A stretch of 64,000 bases of DNA, from positions 38,401,001 through 38,465,000 of the forward strand of contig NC_090291.1 in NCBI RefSeq assembly GCF_037392515.1, given 5' to 3'. The notes beneath the pieces were generated by a model. That model did not search any database, was not told the DNA's origin, and was given only the letters and a program-made list of their open reading frames with translations. This stretch comes from Haliotis asinina. Taxonomy: Eukaryota; Mollusca; Gastropoda; Lepetellida; Haliotidae. Positions 1-11,822 of this stretch are shown piece after piece; the first letter of the stretch is position 1, and the number at the start of each line of letters is the position of its first letter. The position numbers and the translations under genes are program-made.

Positions 1-396
1 ACAAACGTACAAACGCCTAATGTTATAATATATGGTGAATGTGGACAATAACCTTTGTATATAAATACCTTTTGTCGAGCTATTAAATATTGGTTTTAAC
101 TTACAGAAATACACGCACGAAAATTCATATAACATGTTATTATTTTTAGATAACACTGGGCAATATTAGTATGGTTCTCATGTTCGTAATATACGTTTTT
201 CACGTGGATTTGGCTTTGTGTGGTTAGCTCAAAGTGTAGGTAATACGATTGATTTTCTAACATGTTTTAAATATTTATGTGTAAATGTGTTTTACCAATC
301 GTGGTATGGTACTCTGGACATCAGTTCAAGCCACGATCTGTATAGAGTGTGTGATAATTTGCTAGTGTTGTACATGAAAATAAACATCATAATATT
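1..396. other. AT-rich stretch, no feature seen
   Basis: AT-rich sequence without a convincing ORF, repeat or RNA. The short frame near 218-403 has no recognisable motif. Confidence 0.5.
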
Positions 397-560
397 CTTA
401 TAAAATTCAGTGCAACCTTAATACGGTTAACACAAAATGAAGGAACATGGTTAAATGTTGATGTATCTCTACACACATGTCCTGTTTGTAAATTTGGTAT
501 ACAACATGAATTCTATTTTCATTTAGTGTGCAGCAATTATCCTGAAGAAAGATTATGTTA
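397..560 (+). mobile_element. LINE 3' coding fragment (zinc-knuckle end)
   Basis: The plus strand encodes the C-terminal piece of a non-LTR retrotransposon polyprotein. Visible are a CPVC pair followed about 15 residues later by FHLVC, the CCHC-like knuckle that ends the ORF2 of this LINE type. The same pattern recurs at about 3300 (RLCSLC..DEFHYLF) and at 5400 (RLCKIC..FHFFFKC). The copy is 5'-truncated and immediately abuts another LINE piece in opposite orientation. Confidence 0.6.
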
Positions 561-597
561 TTTCTCTCTTTTTTGACCGAATTCCTAACATATTCAT

Positions 598-1080
598 ATT
601 CAAAAGCCTGTTAATTTCCGCTTCCAGCGAATCGTTATTAAATTTATGCATATAACAGATACATATATACTTTGTAATGCAGTAACATTTTGCCATTTAA
701 TCCAGACTTTTTGAAGACAATACCAAAGTCTATATCGTGAGACAGAATCGAAAGCTTTCTTCAGATCAGATTTCGTCTTTTTTCTTGATAAACATTTCTG
801 AATTATTGCATATAAGGTGAAACCGTGATCAGTTGTAGAACACTCTTTTCTAAAGTCGGCTTTAAATTCGGGTATTTTGTCTCCTATCGCAGCCCAAGTT
901 GTAAGTCTGGTATGAAGAATCCGTACATATATTTTGATGAATAAACTTAAAAGGGAAACCACCCTGTATTCTCGGGATATAACCTCGTTCACCCTATTTG
1001 TGTAGAGGAATTATAACTGCTTTAGTCCAGTTTGCATGGAAAACACCTTTTTGAAACAATGTATTATTTTCCTCGTTAAC
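598..1080 (-). mobile_element. LINE reverse transcriptase fragment
   Basis: The minus strand encodes reverse transcriptase blocks 1-4 of a non-LTR element. The order is NWTKAVIIPLHK (about 1010-1060), a YRVVSLLS-like block, a long palm/finger segment (TRLTTWA..IPEFKADFRKECSTTDH), and LKKAFDSVSRYRLWYCLQK. The catalytic YADD block and the C-terminus are absent. A stop and a frame change lie between the first block and the rest, so this is a dead fragment. It ends at an (AACC)n run at 1082-1122, which may be a target or tail repeat. The clade was not assigned. Confidence 0.75.
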
Positions 1081-1081
1081 G

Positions 1082-1122
1082 TTAACCAACCAACCAACCA
1101 ACCAACCAACCAAACAACCAAC
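1082..1122. repeat. (AACC)n microsatellite
   Basis: About ten copies of the tetranucleotide AACC, with one AAAC interruption, adjoin the LINE fragment. Confidence 0.85.
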
Positions 1123-1412
1123 CGTGTTTTCAGCGACATCACATGACTTAAAACCTTACAACATTGGCGATCACAGTAGCTCGGGTGGGGGCAATTTCTT
1201 CATTCCAGGCCACATTACTTTAACTTTAGAAAACCTTCCATCAGTCCCTCCAGTGAATCTTACCGTACTATTGTTTATTTGTTTATTTCTTGATACGCAC
1301 ACCTTGTATCTCCTTAGTGCTGGACCTTTCACTGCATGCTTAAATGTATCTCCCATTCTTCTGAGCTTTTAAAATTAATATATATTTACCTATGGCTTAT
1401 ACTATTTACAAA

Positions 1413-1622
1413 CCCGGGAATATCCGGGTTGGGATTGGTCTTCGGCAACCCACTGACTGACACATGTCATTGTATCCCAAATGCGTAGATCGATGCTGCA
1501 GGTGCTTGTGGTGATAATCACTAGGTTGTCTGGTGGAGACTCGATTGCTTACAGACAGCCACCATATAGGAACCGTAGCTATGATATTTCAGAGTTCTGA
1601 GTGCATCATTAAACAACAACCA
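1413..1622 (+). mobile_element. SINE family A, degenerate
   Basis: An old copy of the commonest SINE in the window (family A). Recognisable blocks are CTTCGGCAACCCA, TTGACACATGTCAT-like, a GATCACTAGGTTGTCTGG block, GACTCGATT and a CATCATTAAAC tail. It is strongly diverged from copies such as 44719-44916. Confidence 0.6.
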
Positions 1623-1679
1623 AAACATTCTACTTAAAGTTCTGCTTTAAACAATTATTGTTTCTTATTTTTAGACGAC

Positions 1680-2135
1680 GGCATTCTTAGTGTTGTACAA
1701 AATCTGAACCTCTTTATAAATGTCGTGTATTACTTCTTTGACTGACATTCTTAGTGTTGTACAAAATCTGAACCTCTTTATAAATGTCGTGTATTACTTC
1801 TTTGACTGACATTCTTAGTGTTGTACAAAATCTGAACCTCTTTATAAATGTCGTGTATTACTTCTTTGACTGACATTCTTAGTGTTGTACAAAATCTGAA
1901 CCTCTTTATAAATGTCGTGTATTACGTCTTTGACTGACATTCTTAGTGTTGTACAAAATCTGAACCTCTTTATAAATGTCGTGTATTACTTCTTTGACTG
2001 ACATTCTTAGTGTTGTACAAAATCTGAACCTCTTTATAAATGTCGTGTATTACTTCTTTGACTGACATTCTTAGTGTTGTACAAAATCTGAACCTCTTTA
2101 TAAATGTCGTGTATTACTTCTTTGACTGACATTCT
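1680..2135 (+). repeat. 64-bp tandem repeat inside a LINE, seven copies
   Basis: Seven 64-bp units start at 1680, 1744, 1808, 1872, 1936, 2000 and 2064, followed by an 8-bp stub. Each begins GACATTCTTAGTG (the first GGCATTC). Copies are nearly identical; one site reads ACGTCT instead of ACTTCT. The array is followed directly by LINE sequence encoding GVRQGENLSP. The unit looks derived from the reverse transcriptase stretch just before that block. 64 is not a multiple of three, so the expansion breaks the frame. Confidence 0.95.
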
Positions 2136-3645
2136 GAAGTTGGGGAGACGGGGAGGACAATGGTGTGAGACAAGGAGAGAATCTCTCCCCTTTGTTGTTC
2201 GCCTTTTTTATAAATGATCTTGAATCATATTTAGTAAATAGTGGGTGTCAGGGTGTAAAATTGCAGTACGTTTCAGATTTCTGTGTAACTCTTTGGCTTC
2301 AACTCGTGATACTATTGTACGCTGATGATACCGTCCTGTTCAGCGTTGATCCTTATGATCTTCAAAAATGCATTTCATTGTTACTGTAATGAATGGAAGC
2401 TATCTGTCAATTTAACCAAAACTAAAGTCGTTGTTTTTGGTAGTGTCCTGCAAAGTCATCTAAGTTAAAACTTTACTATGGTGAGGTGCCTCTTGAGGTA
2501 GTAGACTCCTATTGTTACCTTGGAATTTACCTTCATCGTAATAGAAGATTTATTCACGCAATTAAAGCACTTGCATCGGCGGGTACGAATGCTATGTTAT
2601 CTCTTTTTAAAAAAATCACGTAATATAAACTTACCACTTGACTGCACCCTTTCAGCTTTCGATGTAATGATTGAACCGATTTTGTTATATGTATGTGAAG
2701 TTTGGGGGTTTGAAAACATCAACTTAAGTGAAAGAATACATATAAAATTTGTGAAGCTTGCTGCAGGTCTTCGAAATTCAACTCCAGATTATATGACATA
2801 CGTAGAATTTCGTCGATACCCGTTATATATTAAGCTAAACAAAAGACTTTTAAGTTTTTGGCACAAAATGGTAACACATATCCGCCAGGCTAAACTATCA
2901 TACAGCATATTTTCTATTATGCTATAAGCTCATTCTGAAATCAGTTTATTTCCCTAGATTGAGTTTGTAAGAAAGACACTTAATGACTCTGGTTTATCCG
3001 AAATATTTAATAATCCATTTCTCTGTACAACTAAGTTTCTCTCCTTTAAGACTGAACAGATCCCCAAAGACCAATTTTTACAGAAATGGCATACCTCCAT
3101 GATAAAGAGTTGAACTTCGTCTTTTTTTTTTAAAATCGTCTTTTTTTCGTATTCTAGAAAAATAATATAGAATTTGAGAGATATCTCTTTCTGCCAAGAC
3201 ATATCTATTTCCCGATTTTAAGATTCAGAACGAGTAATCATCACCTCCCTATAGAAATTGGTCGTTGGGTGAATGTTCCTGGAGAATATCGTCTGTGCTC
3301 TTTATGTAATTCTCATGCAGTGGGAGATGAATTTCATTATCTGTTCAAGTGAGATGCTTTATTACAGTCTAGACAAGAATATTTACCTTCGTACATGAAT
3401 TCTGTATCCCTGTGGAAAGTTGTCAAACTGTTCTCCTCTAAAAAACGCGCAATCTTAAAACTCTTGCTGTGTACATTAATGTAATATTTAAGTCTACAAA
3501 GATACCTTAACATTTTGCTCTTTTATTACTCCTTATCTGCCATCTTGTCATATATATATTTATATATATATTCACATGAACTTGCATTCTCATGTACCAC
3601 CGATGGTGGTGTTGAGTAATAAATTGAAATTGAATTGAATTGGAA
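2136..3645 (+). mobile_element. LINE, 3' half, with intact tail
   Basis: A degenerate non-LTR element. From 2150 it encodes GVRQGENLSPLLFAFFINDL, then LLYADDTVLFS, the reverse transcriptase catalytic YADD (about 2317-2340). A thumb-like segment follows (IEPILLYVCEVWGFENI, about 2670-2730) and then a terminal RLCSLC..DEFHYLF zinc-knuckle region (about 3290-3350). Several frame changes separate these blocks. The 3' end carries CCACCGATGGTGGTGTT followed by an A/T-rich TTGAATTGAATTG tail near 3600-3640, so the 3' terminus is complete although the 5' half is missing. Confidence 0.8.
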
Positions 3646-3720
3646 GCCGTCTTTTTAAAACTGGTCATAGCTTTTTCAAAGTCAGCAAGCTGTGTTTCGG
3701 TTTAGTCTCTGACCGCTTAC

Positions 3721-3871
3721 ATCTCTATTCGCCTACGTCTCCAACCTTTCAAATAGTTCAGTTTCAGATCATAGGGGTGACACTCGTTTGTCATTGCGCA
3801 ATCTGTGGTCAACAGACCATGAAGTGCTGTTTTAAGAATGCAGGCGAATAAAGATGTAGGCGAATAGAGAA
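3721..3871. repeat. Short inverted-repeat element
   Basis: CTCTATTCGCCTACGTCT near 3723-3740 is matched in reverse complement by AGATGTAGGCGAATAGAG near 3852-3869. It is a 150-bp MITE-like unit between two LINE fragments; its family is unknown. Confidence 0.5.
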
Positions 3872-3879
3872 CAACCCTG

Positions 3880-5605
3880 ATGATGCTGACCCGAATAACT
3901 TTCTTAAATTAGCTGGGCTATTTGCTTCTCTAAACTGTTTACATCAATCATCAGAAACTCAAATCCGTAAATGGACATCCATAAATGGCATTTTTACAGA
4001 CGCACAGTTCGGGCTCCAGCCAAGTGTTAATACAGTATATGCTATATTCTCACTTTATTTGTTAACTGATGAAATAAAAAAAATGCTTCTAATAAAAGGT
4101 TACATTGCGCCTTCATTGATTTAAAAATACGTTCGATTCCATTGATAGGAATAAATTACAAATTACCTGATTTGGACCTGTCTGTTGTTTATTCTATATA
4201 TTTAAATGTCAGAACATGTACAGGTATACGCATTAATGGGTGTAATGGTAAATTCTTCAGAAATAGACATGGTTTCATGCAGGGTGAGGTTTTGTCACCA
4301 ATACTTTTTGCCTATATCTTAATGATTTTCGAAGTGACTTTTCTATAAGATGACTGTGTGCCGTTGGAATGTATGTATCTAATCTTGTTCTTACTCACGT
4401 ATGCCGATGACATTGTGTTATTCTCCGAGCCAGTCGAAGGTTTACAAGGGTTACTAGGTTCTCTGCCTTCCTGTTCTGAATGCTTGATGTCAGTATAAAG
4501 AAAACTATAATAGGTGTGTTCAGAAAAGGAGGTCGGATAAAGGCAGTGTGAACGGTGTTTGTATAACGGTGTATCTGTTGATGTTGTTGATGCTTTCACT
4601 TATTTGGGTATAGTTTATAATAATAGATTTAGTGTTGCTGGAAAACGGCCGTCTGATCAGGGTGGATAGGCGGCGTTTAGTGTTAATTCGAATTTTAGAT
4701 CCCCTCATTTGAAATCCGGAAAGCTTATTGTCATTATTTGACAGTTATGTTGGAAGTGTAATGTGTTACATTTCGGCTGTGTGGGGCTTTCATAAGGGAG
4801 ACAACTGTGAGCGGTTACATCTCGGCTGTGTGGGGCTTTCATAAGGGAGACAACTGTGAGCGGTTACATCTCGATTTCTGCAAACGTGTGTTGGGTGTTA
4901 AAAGACGTACTTGTAATGCCACGGATTATGCTGAATTAGGTCGAATCCCTCTAAATTATGTCAGACTGTTTAACATCATCACATATTGGAGTAAGTTATT
5001 TGTTACGGGTAACTGCAGTTTGTGTGGTTGTTATTAATATGTTTATGATAATGCTGCAATGTGTCACGTGCAGAAGTGGGCATATTAAGTTAAATGTAAT
5101 TTGGCAAGCAGCGGGTTGTTGACATTTGGTATGCTCATGAACTTCCTTCTAATTTCATACCATGTAACAAGCAACGGATATCTTTGATCATGCCGGTCAG
5201 TGCGTTAGAAGTCAATTGTCTCTATAATCTAAATGTATTTTATATATTAATCTCTTAGATACCTACAGTCTACAGTTTTACCTCCGGAAATGTATACCTC
5301 CTCTCTACAAACGATATTTGACCAAATTTAGTTTATCATCACCAAACTTATTAACAGAAACAGGTAGCTATTATAAGGTAAATACGAATGAAAGATTATG
5401 TAAAATTTGTATTACAGATATTGAAGGCGAATTTCATTTCTTCTTTAAATGTTCTAAATATAGTGAAATTGGACACAAATATATTAAACAATATTATTGG
5501 AAATATCCTTCTGTTTATAAACTTGTACAATTATATACTGTCCAAAATACTAGACAATTATGTTACCTAGGTAAATTTCTTCTTAATGCGCTTAAGATAT
5601 GAAAT
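3880..5605 (+). mobile_element. LINE of a second type, degenerate
   Basis: A second non-LTR element with a different sequence from the one upstream. Encoded blocks are IRKWTSINGIFTDAQFGLQP (about 3965-4025), RHGFMQGEVLSPILFAY (4265-4315), TYADDIVLFSEPVEG (4396-4440), ISAVWGF (4770 and 4819) and a zinc-knuckle end RLCKICITDIEG..FHFFFKC (5394-5453). Internal stops and frame changes make it non-functional, and 5' sequence is missing. The stop of the last frame is at about 5600 and no clear 3' tail repeat is visible. Confidence 0.75.
4766..4872 (+). repeat. 49-bp tandem duplication within LINE
   Basis: Two copies of a 49-bp unit start at 4766 and 4815, with a third start at 4864. They duplicate the segment encoding ISAVWGFHKGDNCERL inside the LINE. 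They differ by a T/C near the start of the unit. Confidence 0.9.
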
Positions 5606-6761
5606 AAGTAATATGTATTTAAAAATTATATGTAATTTATAATATGTACATTCTCCTGCTCAGCATACTGTCCTATCATATATTTTGTAATATATACTAA
5701 ACTCCGATAAAATGTAATATTTCAAGGAATAAGGAACTGAATTGTTCTATCTCTCAAAGCAAGCTTTAAAGCTTTTTAATACATGGATTTGTTGACTCAA
5801 CCTGATATAGTATGTGCAAGTTTTTTTTCATCAACCTTTTCACTTGCAATGACCCTGTTTGAAATAAATACATATATTCGTAGGAATGTTTTGTCATATC
5901 AAAAACAACCATAACTGAAAATGACATTGGTGACTACCGGACTGTGCCTCCGCTTAAGAAACGATCACCATTGCATACTTGGAGATAATGTCTTCATTTA
6001 TTTAAACAATTCAAGATATTGTGACTAAAGTTTTCTTTTGCGGAAACTCCGGTTTATTCAATGCGTATAATAGTGAATAATTTTGGACTTCGAGTGACAT
6101 CTGTGAGATGTAACAAATATCACCATGTTGACCGAGGCACTTCCTTATTCGTTCCGTTGGGAAACTCGAAACGGTGATATAAAACTGAAATATGACATCT
6201 GCTTCACTTTAAGTAAACGTCTTTGGATTTGTTCTGTTTTAAAGAACTTATTACATCTGAGAGACAAAGTACACAGATAACAAAACAAAACAAACAAAAA
6301 ACAAACAAACAAACAAACCCAACCCTACCCCCCACACCCCCACCCTCCCTCCCCTTTTCCCCTATTAGTGATATCGAATTTTCATGAAATCACTAATAAT
6401 GCTCCTGAAACGTGGCGATGAATCTTGAATCTGTTGGGATGTTTGCGAAAATACACTTACACGGACGTTTAAAGTCGACCTGAAATGTGATAGTTAATCT
6501 AACTCATAAAAATCTTCAAACTACGCGGGCTCGTTAGTTCTATAATGAACACTGTGACCATCTTCAATAGGTACTTATACTGCAATAGGAAAATCAATTT
6601 CGTTTGATTTGTCCTTTTTCGAACAACTCTTAAAAGATGAGAAATTATGAAAAAGATGAAAATTATGAAATCACCTTGACAAGGTCAAACAAACTAATGT
6701 GAGTACGGTTCGATGAACATGCGGGTCAACAACATGCAGGGTTATGTCTCGGTTTGTTGCA
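5606..6761. other. Gene-free AT-rich DNA with an A-then-C-rich tract
   Basis: No ORF or known repeat is recognised. A low-complexity tract at about 6277-6360 runs from (AAAC)n into CCCTACCCCCCAC-type sequence. Confidence 0.5.
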
Positions 6762-6998
6762 AGCCTGGGAAAAATACGATGTGTTCTCTTATGTCATAAA
6801 ATACATGTACTCTCTTTCAACACACGAAATACATTCCAGTAGCCTGGGAAAAGTACGATGTGTTCTCTTATATTATAAAATACATGTACTCTCTTTCAAC
6901 ACACCAAATACATTCCAGTAGCCTGGGAAAAATACGATGTGTTCTCTTATATCATAAAATACATGTACTCTCTTTCAACACACCAAATACATTCCAGT
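6762..6998 (+). repeat. 79-bp tandem repeat, three copies
   Basis: Units begin with AGCCTGGGAAAA at 6762, 6841 and 6920 and end with AATACATTCCAGT. They are about 95% identical. Confidence 0.95.
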
Positions 6999-7342
6999 AT
7001 GCTGGCAACGCATGTTTCAGAGATGAATATCACACTTTATCTCCTCACAAATTCTTTTTTCTGTGTTCATCTCACCCAGACAGTCAAGTATGTTCTGATT
7101 ATCTGATACTGTTTAAACGACTTACCTCAATATTATGAGTTGAGTTGGAAACGTGTTTCTTATCTTCTCTTTTCCTTGGTATCGGAACGGGAACGGGAAG
7201 GTGTAGCCAAGACGGCGCAGGAGATATCTGTTTTGGAGGTCCTCTATTGTATTCAACGAGTCGCTATGTAATACATACTGGGTCACTTCCTTGTTGCACA
7301 ATACAGTTTGTTAGGTTAGCGAGGATGACGTCGAGGTATGCT

Positions 7343-7490
7343 GCAGGGTACGTGTGTGAGGCCACAGCTCTTTGTGAGCAGGGTACGTGTGTGAGGCCAC
7401 AGCTCTTTGTGAGCAGGGTACGTGTGTGAGGCCACAGCTCTTTGTGAGCAGGGTACGTGTGTGAGGCCACAGCTCTTTGTGAGCAGGGTA
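7343..7490 (+). repeat. 35-bp tandem repeat, about four copies
   Basis: Units start with GCAGGGTACGTGTGTGAGG at 7343, 7378, 7413 and 7448, with a stub at 7483. The copies are essentially identical, so the array is young. The two opposed ORFs across it are by-products of the repeat. Confidence 0.95.
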
Positions 7491-7888
7491 AATGGGAACA
7501 GTATTGCCCGGGTCAGTGGCGTATATCTTAAAGGACCCAGAAACTGATGCCTTAAAGTCCGTTTGTCACCAATGGGAACGATGATTTGCAGAGTAAGTGA
7601 GAATTGGGAATAGTTAATTAAATGTGAGTGAGTAGAGATTTTTAGTCACATAGGCTATTAAATGCCAGTGCTACTTGGCAATGAATATTACCACATACAT
7701 GTACCATACAATCTCTGCTGTTTGACAGTTTTATGCCCATTGGAAAAGTTGCTAAATAAACTCTCATGCTCTGTGTACAAGCTTTAACGGATGGACACAT
7801 AGGCGTAGAAGGAATACCTCAGATATACGAGCTTCATGATCCATAGTAAACGTCCATGTTGACTGAAAAGAAGCCCTCCACGTAGGTC

Positions 7889-8130
7889 CGGGGTAGAACA
7901 GGCCTTCAGCAACCCATGATTGCCATCAAAGGCGCCCATGCTTGTCGTAAGAGTCTATTAACGGGGTCGGGAGGTCAGGCTCGCTGTCTTGGTTGACACG
8001 TGTCATCGGTTCCCAGTTACGCACATCGATGTTCATACTGTTGATCACTGGATTGTCTGGACCAGACTCGATTATTTACAGACCGCCGCCATATAGCTGA
8101 AATATTGCTGAGTGCGGCACTCACTCACTT
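7889..8130 (+). mobile_element. SINE family A, near full length
   Basis: Starts at CCGGGGTAGAACAGGCCTTC and runs through GTCAGGCTCGCTG, GTCATCGGTTCCCAG (B-box-like), GACTCGATTATTTACAGACC and an AATATTGCTGAGTGCGGC tail ending in CACTCACTC. Confidence 0.9.
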
Positions 8131-10509
8131 ACAAGAAGTGCTTTGTCTGCTGTGAAACAATTGATTTTTAAGGCGCATTCTTTCTTCCAATGTGAACTAT
8201 TCTATATCATTTTATAAGTAGTGGAAACGACGTTCTAAATATCATGGTACGTCTCTTAACAAGATATATCAAGTCAGACGTGCATTTGATAAACTGCATT
8301 TAGAAAATAGGCACGTCAGTAGGAGTCTTGAAGAAAAACCTTGATGTTAAGTGTTACCAAATGCAAGCTATGGCAACCTTTGCATGCAGTTGGATGCAGG
8401 AAGGTAAATGTTAGTAGACAATCTCTTACAACCTGGCATCGTTCGTCTTATCTTCGAATCATCAATAGAAAACAAGAAGGGTGTGTGCATCTTTTCTTGG
8501 ATGGTGCGGTCTCACGCAGTCAATGGGTACCCAGCCCAGTGGGGCCTGCATCGAGTCTGGGAAAGCTACCAACGGGAAGACGAGAAAATAATCATTCTCT
8601 TAAGCCTTTTCCGAACGCGAAGTGTCATCACTGATTTTAATGATAGATCGTTTACAACACCATCCCTCTCCTGAAGTCCACCAACTTAACCTCGAGTTTC
8701 CCTGAACCCTTGTTATACGACGGTTACTCAACTCGTTTCGTTATGTGCCGAAACTAAATATTAACCGCGAATCGGTCGGTAATTCAACCAATAAACAACA
8801 AAGAGACGGTATGTATGTTATAAGTATATTCTGAAATTTTCGAAACCCACAAAACAATACAACGGTATGTATATGGCAGTACTAAAGTTGAGTGGTAGTA
8901 CACGTCAAAAGGCAATGGAATACAAAGGCTACATCAGTGGTGAAATTCGCCTCACTGAGACTGCAGTGTACAAAATATGCATGAATATCCTGGGTAAGAA
9001 AGATTTCAACACAAATCATAGTCCTCTCATACTTGTGGGCCCACTACACTAAATCGGAATCACATGCCCCCTCAGTGAGACTGTATATACATTCTTGATG
9101 AGACTGAGACATGTGACAGCTATGACTGGATCAAATAGTGGATGATTTTTATGTTTTTATAAAAGCACATCCATCCAGTAATTAAAACTGACCACAACTT
9201 TAAGATTATAGTTCTGACATTTTTATCACCATGACCTATAGTTATTGTGTGTACAGATATTATTTTTCCAGTGGGTGACATTTGATGTGAAACTGTGGTT
9301 GATGTGTTCAGCTTCCTGTGCTTGGATAATTAGCAGTATAAGTTAGTCGGAATGTATGTTTATATAGTAGTGTTAAGTCCACTATGTAACCATGTGTACA
9401 TGGAATAGGTGTTGACAGCCTGGGTGATTTCTTTGAAAACATAACGTTACTGTAGATGTCTATGGGAAAACATTTGGTGTCGTGTAACCTTAATATGTAA
9501 TATGAGATGAAGGGCAAGAGTAGGCTCCCCATATAAATCCCAGAGAACGGCTCCGAATATTTTCCAATTCCCTGGGTCATGATATAGCTGAATGGAAATG
9601 ACCGTAGTATCCAGTGAAAACCTTGAGAATTCTGTCCAATCATAACACAAGCCTAAACATGGCCCAGCACGGCCCCTCAGTGCCCATGCAGTATTCCACA
9701 GACAGATGACTCTGGCTCATAACGACTGACCTGGTGGTTATTTGTCCGTTTGTTTATTTGCCTATGTACGCAACGGTTTACCTGTGTTTGACTACCAGCA
9801 TAAGACTTTACCTTTCCACCTGGCAGTCCACCTGTCTGCACGTCTACCAATACCTGCCCAGCACTTCACTTGTTCATATGTCTACCTACCCGCCCACCCC
9901 ACAGTACATCCGTCAGTCTCTCTATCCACCTGGTTAAGAAACACAATATATAATATACTGGGAGATATGTTACCTCAAGCATGTTTAATACATGTATGAT
10001 GCTATTGTACAGAGAGAACCATGCTTTGTTTTCCAGTAAGACTGATCTTCTAATAATGTGTAAGCCATCTCCTGATACGTAATTCCAAACTGAAATCTAG
10101 TGTGGATGATTCTGGTAAATGAGAATACACGTATAGATACTTTAAAGTGCAAAGATTTCCAGACAACGCGGCGTTTTGGGGGCTACTTCGTGCCCAAGAC
10201 ATAGTCCAGAAACTTCGTTTTGTAAGCATTAAAGAAATTGTAAAATAATAAATTCTATAAAAGCAACTTCTATGAATGCCAACATTGCTATTGACATTAA
10301 CATTGATCAAAACATTCTTTAGTAAAATTTGGTTGACGCTCTTTGCATTGAAACTTTATCAAACATGTCAAATACATTTAACAAATTCTGATACGCAAAT
10401 GAGCATTCTCTTTCTCTACGGAAAAATCACCATAAGACGATTTCCAAATTACTGAGGCAGTACATGCTGATATGCTGAGATCTCGTTGTGTGGAAATAGA
10501 GATGATCTG
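8131..10509. other. Gene-free region, nothing supported
   Basis: Several frames of 60-110 codons exist on both strands (for example 9308-9643 minus), but they overlap each other and show no motif, splice logic or biased composition. At 9830-9930 the plus strand is a loose CCACCTGTCTGC-type pyrimidine-rich run. Confidence 0.4.
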
Positions 10510-10572
10510 TTTGATTGGCATTTTAGAAGTGTGGTGAGTAAAAAGAAACATTCTTTATGGATAACAACATAT
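10510..10572. repeat. Palindromic family P1, fragment
   Basis: GATTGGCATTTTAGAAGTG followed by ATTCTTTATGGATAACAAC matches the flank and left arm of the palindromic element at 22487-22690. Confidence 0.6.
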
Positions 10573-11158
10573 GAGCTGTGCAGCCGTACGATATCCATCT
10601 CATTGGCCATGTCATGATACTCGTATTAAGTCTTTGTGAAACATTTAACCGCATTTACATTGCCGTGCATTCTTTGCTACAGTTATATATAAACAAAGTG
10701 AAACCCGAGACATCAGAAGAAAGGCGTAAAGATGCCCTCTGGTTTGATTCCATCTTAGACGGGATATGAGTATGAATCATGCAAATCGGCTAGTCCGTTG
10801 GTCGGTGTGTGTTTGAGTGATGAGGCCCCCGGGTTGCTAGGCGACCCGCTCGGACTTAACTCATCCGGTGGGACTTCGCAGTCAATAATGATTGTCCGAT
10901 CCTGTAAAACAGAAGCATGTTCCATTGTTCATAGGGCACTTACAGTGAAAAATTGACATGATCGGAGTCGGACATGTAGTGTGATGTGGATCCTAATGTA
11001 CAAAATTTTGGACGGAAAATGGTTTAGTTCTGTCGGTCGAAGTTGGCTCAGAACAAAGTTTTTATGGACGGTTGAATATACATTTATAATACACTACACT
11101 GTTGGACAAAAGGAAGTAAACAGTAAAAACGTGAATGCGACCAAAACGTTAATGAGTC
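10573..11158. other. Gene-free, nothing recognised
   Basis: No repeat or gene was identified. A GC-richer patch is present at about 10825-10860. Confidence 0.4.
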
Positions 11159-11310
11159 ATTTTAGTTTTACGCCACTTTTAGCAATATTCCGGCAATATC
11201 AAACAAGGGACACCGGAAATGGGCTTTATACACTGTACCCCTTGTGGGGAATCGAATCTTGGCCTTCGGGATGACGAGCGAATGCTTTCACCACAAGGCT
11301 ACCGTCACCC
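11159..11310 (-). mobile_element. SINE family B (tRNA-derived)
   Basis: On the minus strand a tRNA-like head is visible, with GGTAGCCTTGTGGTGAAAGC (A box region) and GATTCGATTCCCC (B box). It is followed by a TGATATTGCCGGAATATTGC body and a GGCGTAAAACT tail. Confidence 0.85.
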
Positions 11311-11375
11311 TTGACCCAAAGTGACAGACAGTCGCAGGAAAACTGATATATTCTGGAAACACACAGCAACATATG

Positions 11376-11548
11376 CAGTGGAAGCTGTCATAACCGGCAC
11401 CTGTCCTATCCGGCAAGTTGTAAACACCGGCACAAAATCTCAGTCCCATCGGTGGCTTATACATTTATCATCTCTACAATCCAGCACATTGTCTAAACAG
11501 GATCATTTCTTCAGTCCCAGTGAGTGCCGGTTTAGACAGCTTCCACTG
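11376..11548 (+). mobile_element. MITE M1, copy 1
   Basis: A 173-bp non-coding element with terminal inverted repeats CAGTGGAAGCTGTC / GACAGCTTCCACTG. Other copies lie between TA dinucleotides, as expected of Tc1/mariner or pogo-type transposons; here TA is seen on the right side only. There is no transposase in the window for this family. Confidence 0.85.
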
Positions 11549-11724
11549 TATATACTGAGTCAAAAAAGAAATTTCACAAAATGAACACCCTCAAGTGGCC
11601 ATTTCTGGTTCGTTCAATTTTAAGCACGGTGAAACATGGGTGTATACTTTCTTTTGTCTGATAGTGTAGAGTGGATGTGAAATATAACATATTTACAAAA
11701 CATGCTGCATAGAACGGTGCTCAT

Positions 11725-11822
11725 GATGCTGATCACTGGATCAAGACTAGGTTATTTACAGACCGCCGCTATGTAAGTGGAATATTGCTGGCGTAAATTA
11801 TAAAACTCACTCACTCACTCGT
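11725..11822 (+). mobile_element. SINE family A, 3' part
   Basis: Contains GATGCTGATCACTGGAT, TTATTTACAGACCGCCGC, GGAATATTGCTGG and a CTCACTCACTCACTC tail. The head is missing. Confidence 0.75.

Noticed and set aside
1680-2135. CRISPR-like array of regular repeats
   Set aside because: Contiguous 64-bp tandem units without spacers in an animal LINE; the same holds for the other arrays.
7145-7470. Opposed ORFs around 7.3 kb
   Set aside because: Both run through the 35-bp tandem repeat.
9308-9643. 111-codon minus ORF
   Set aside because: No motif, no splice logic, overlapped by another frame of similar length.
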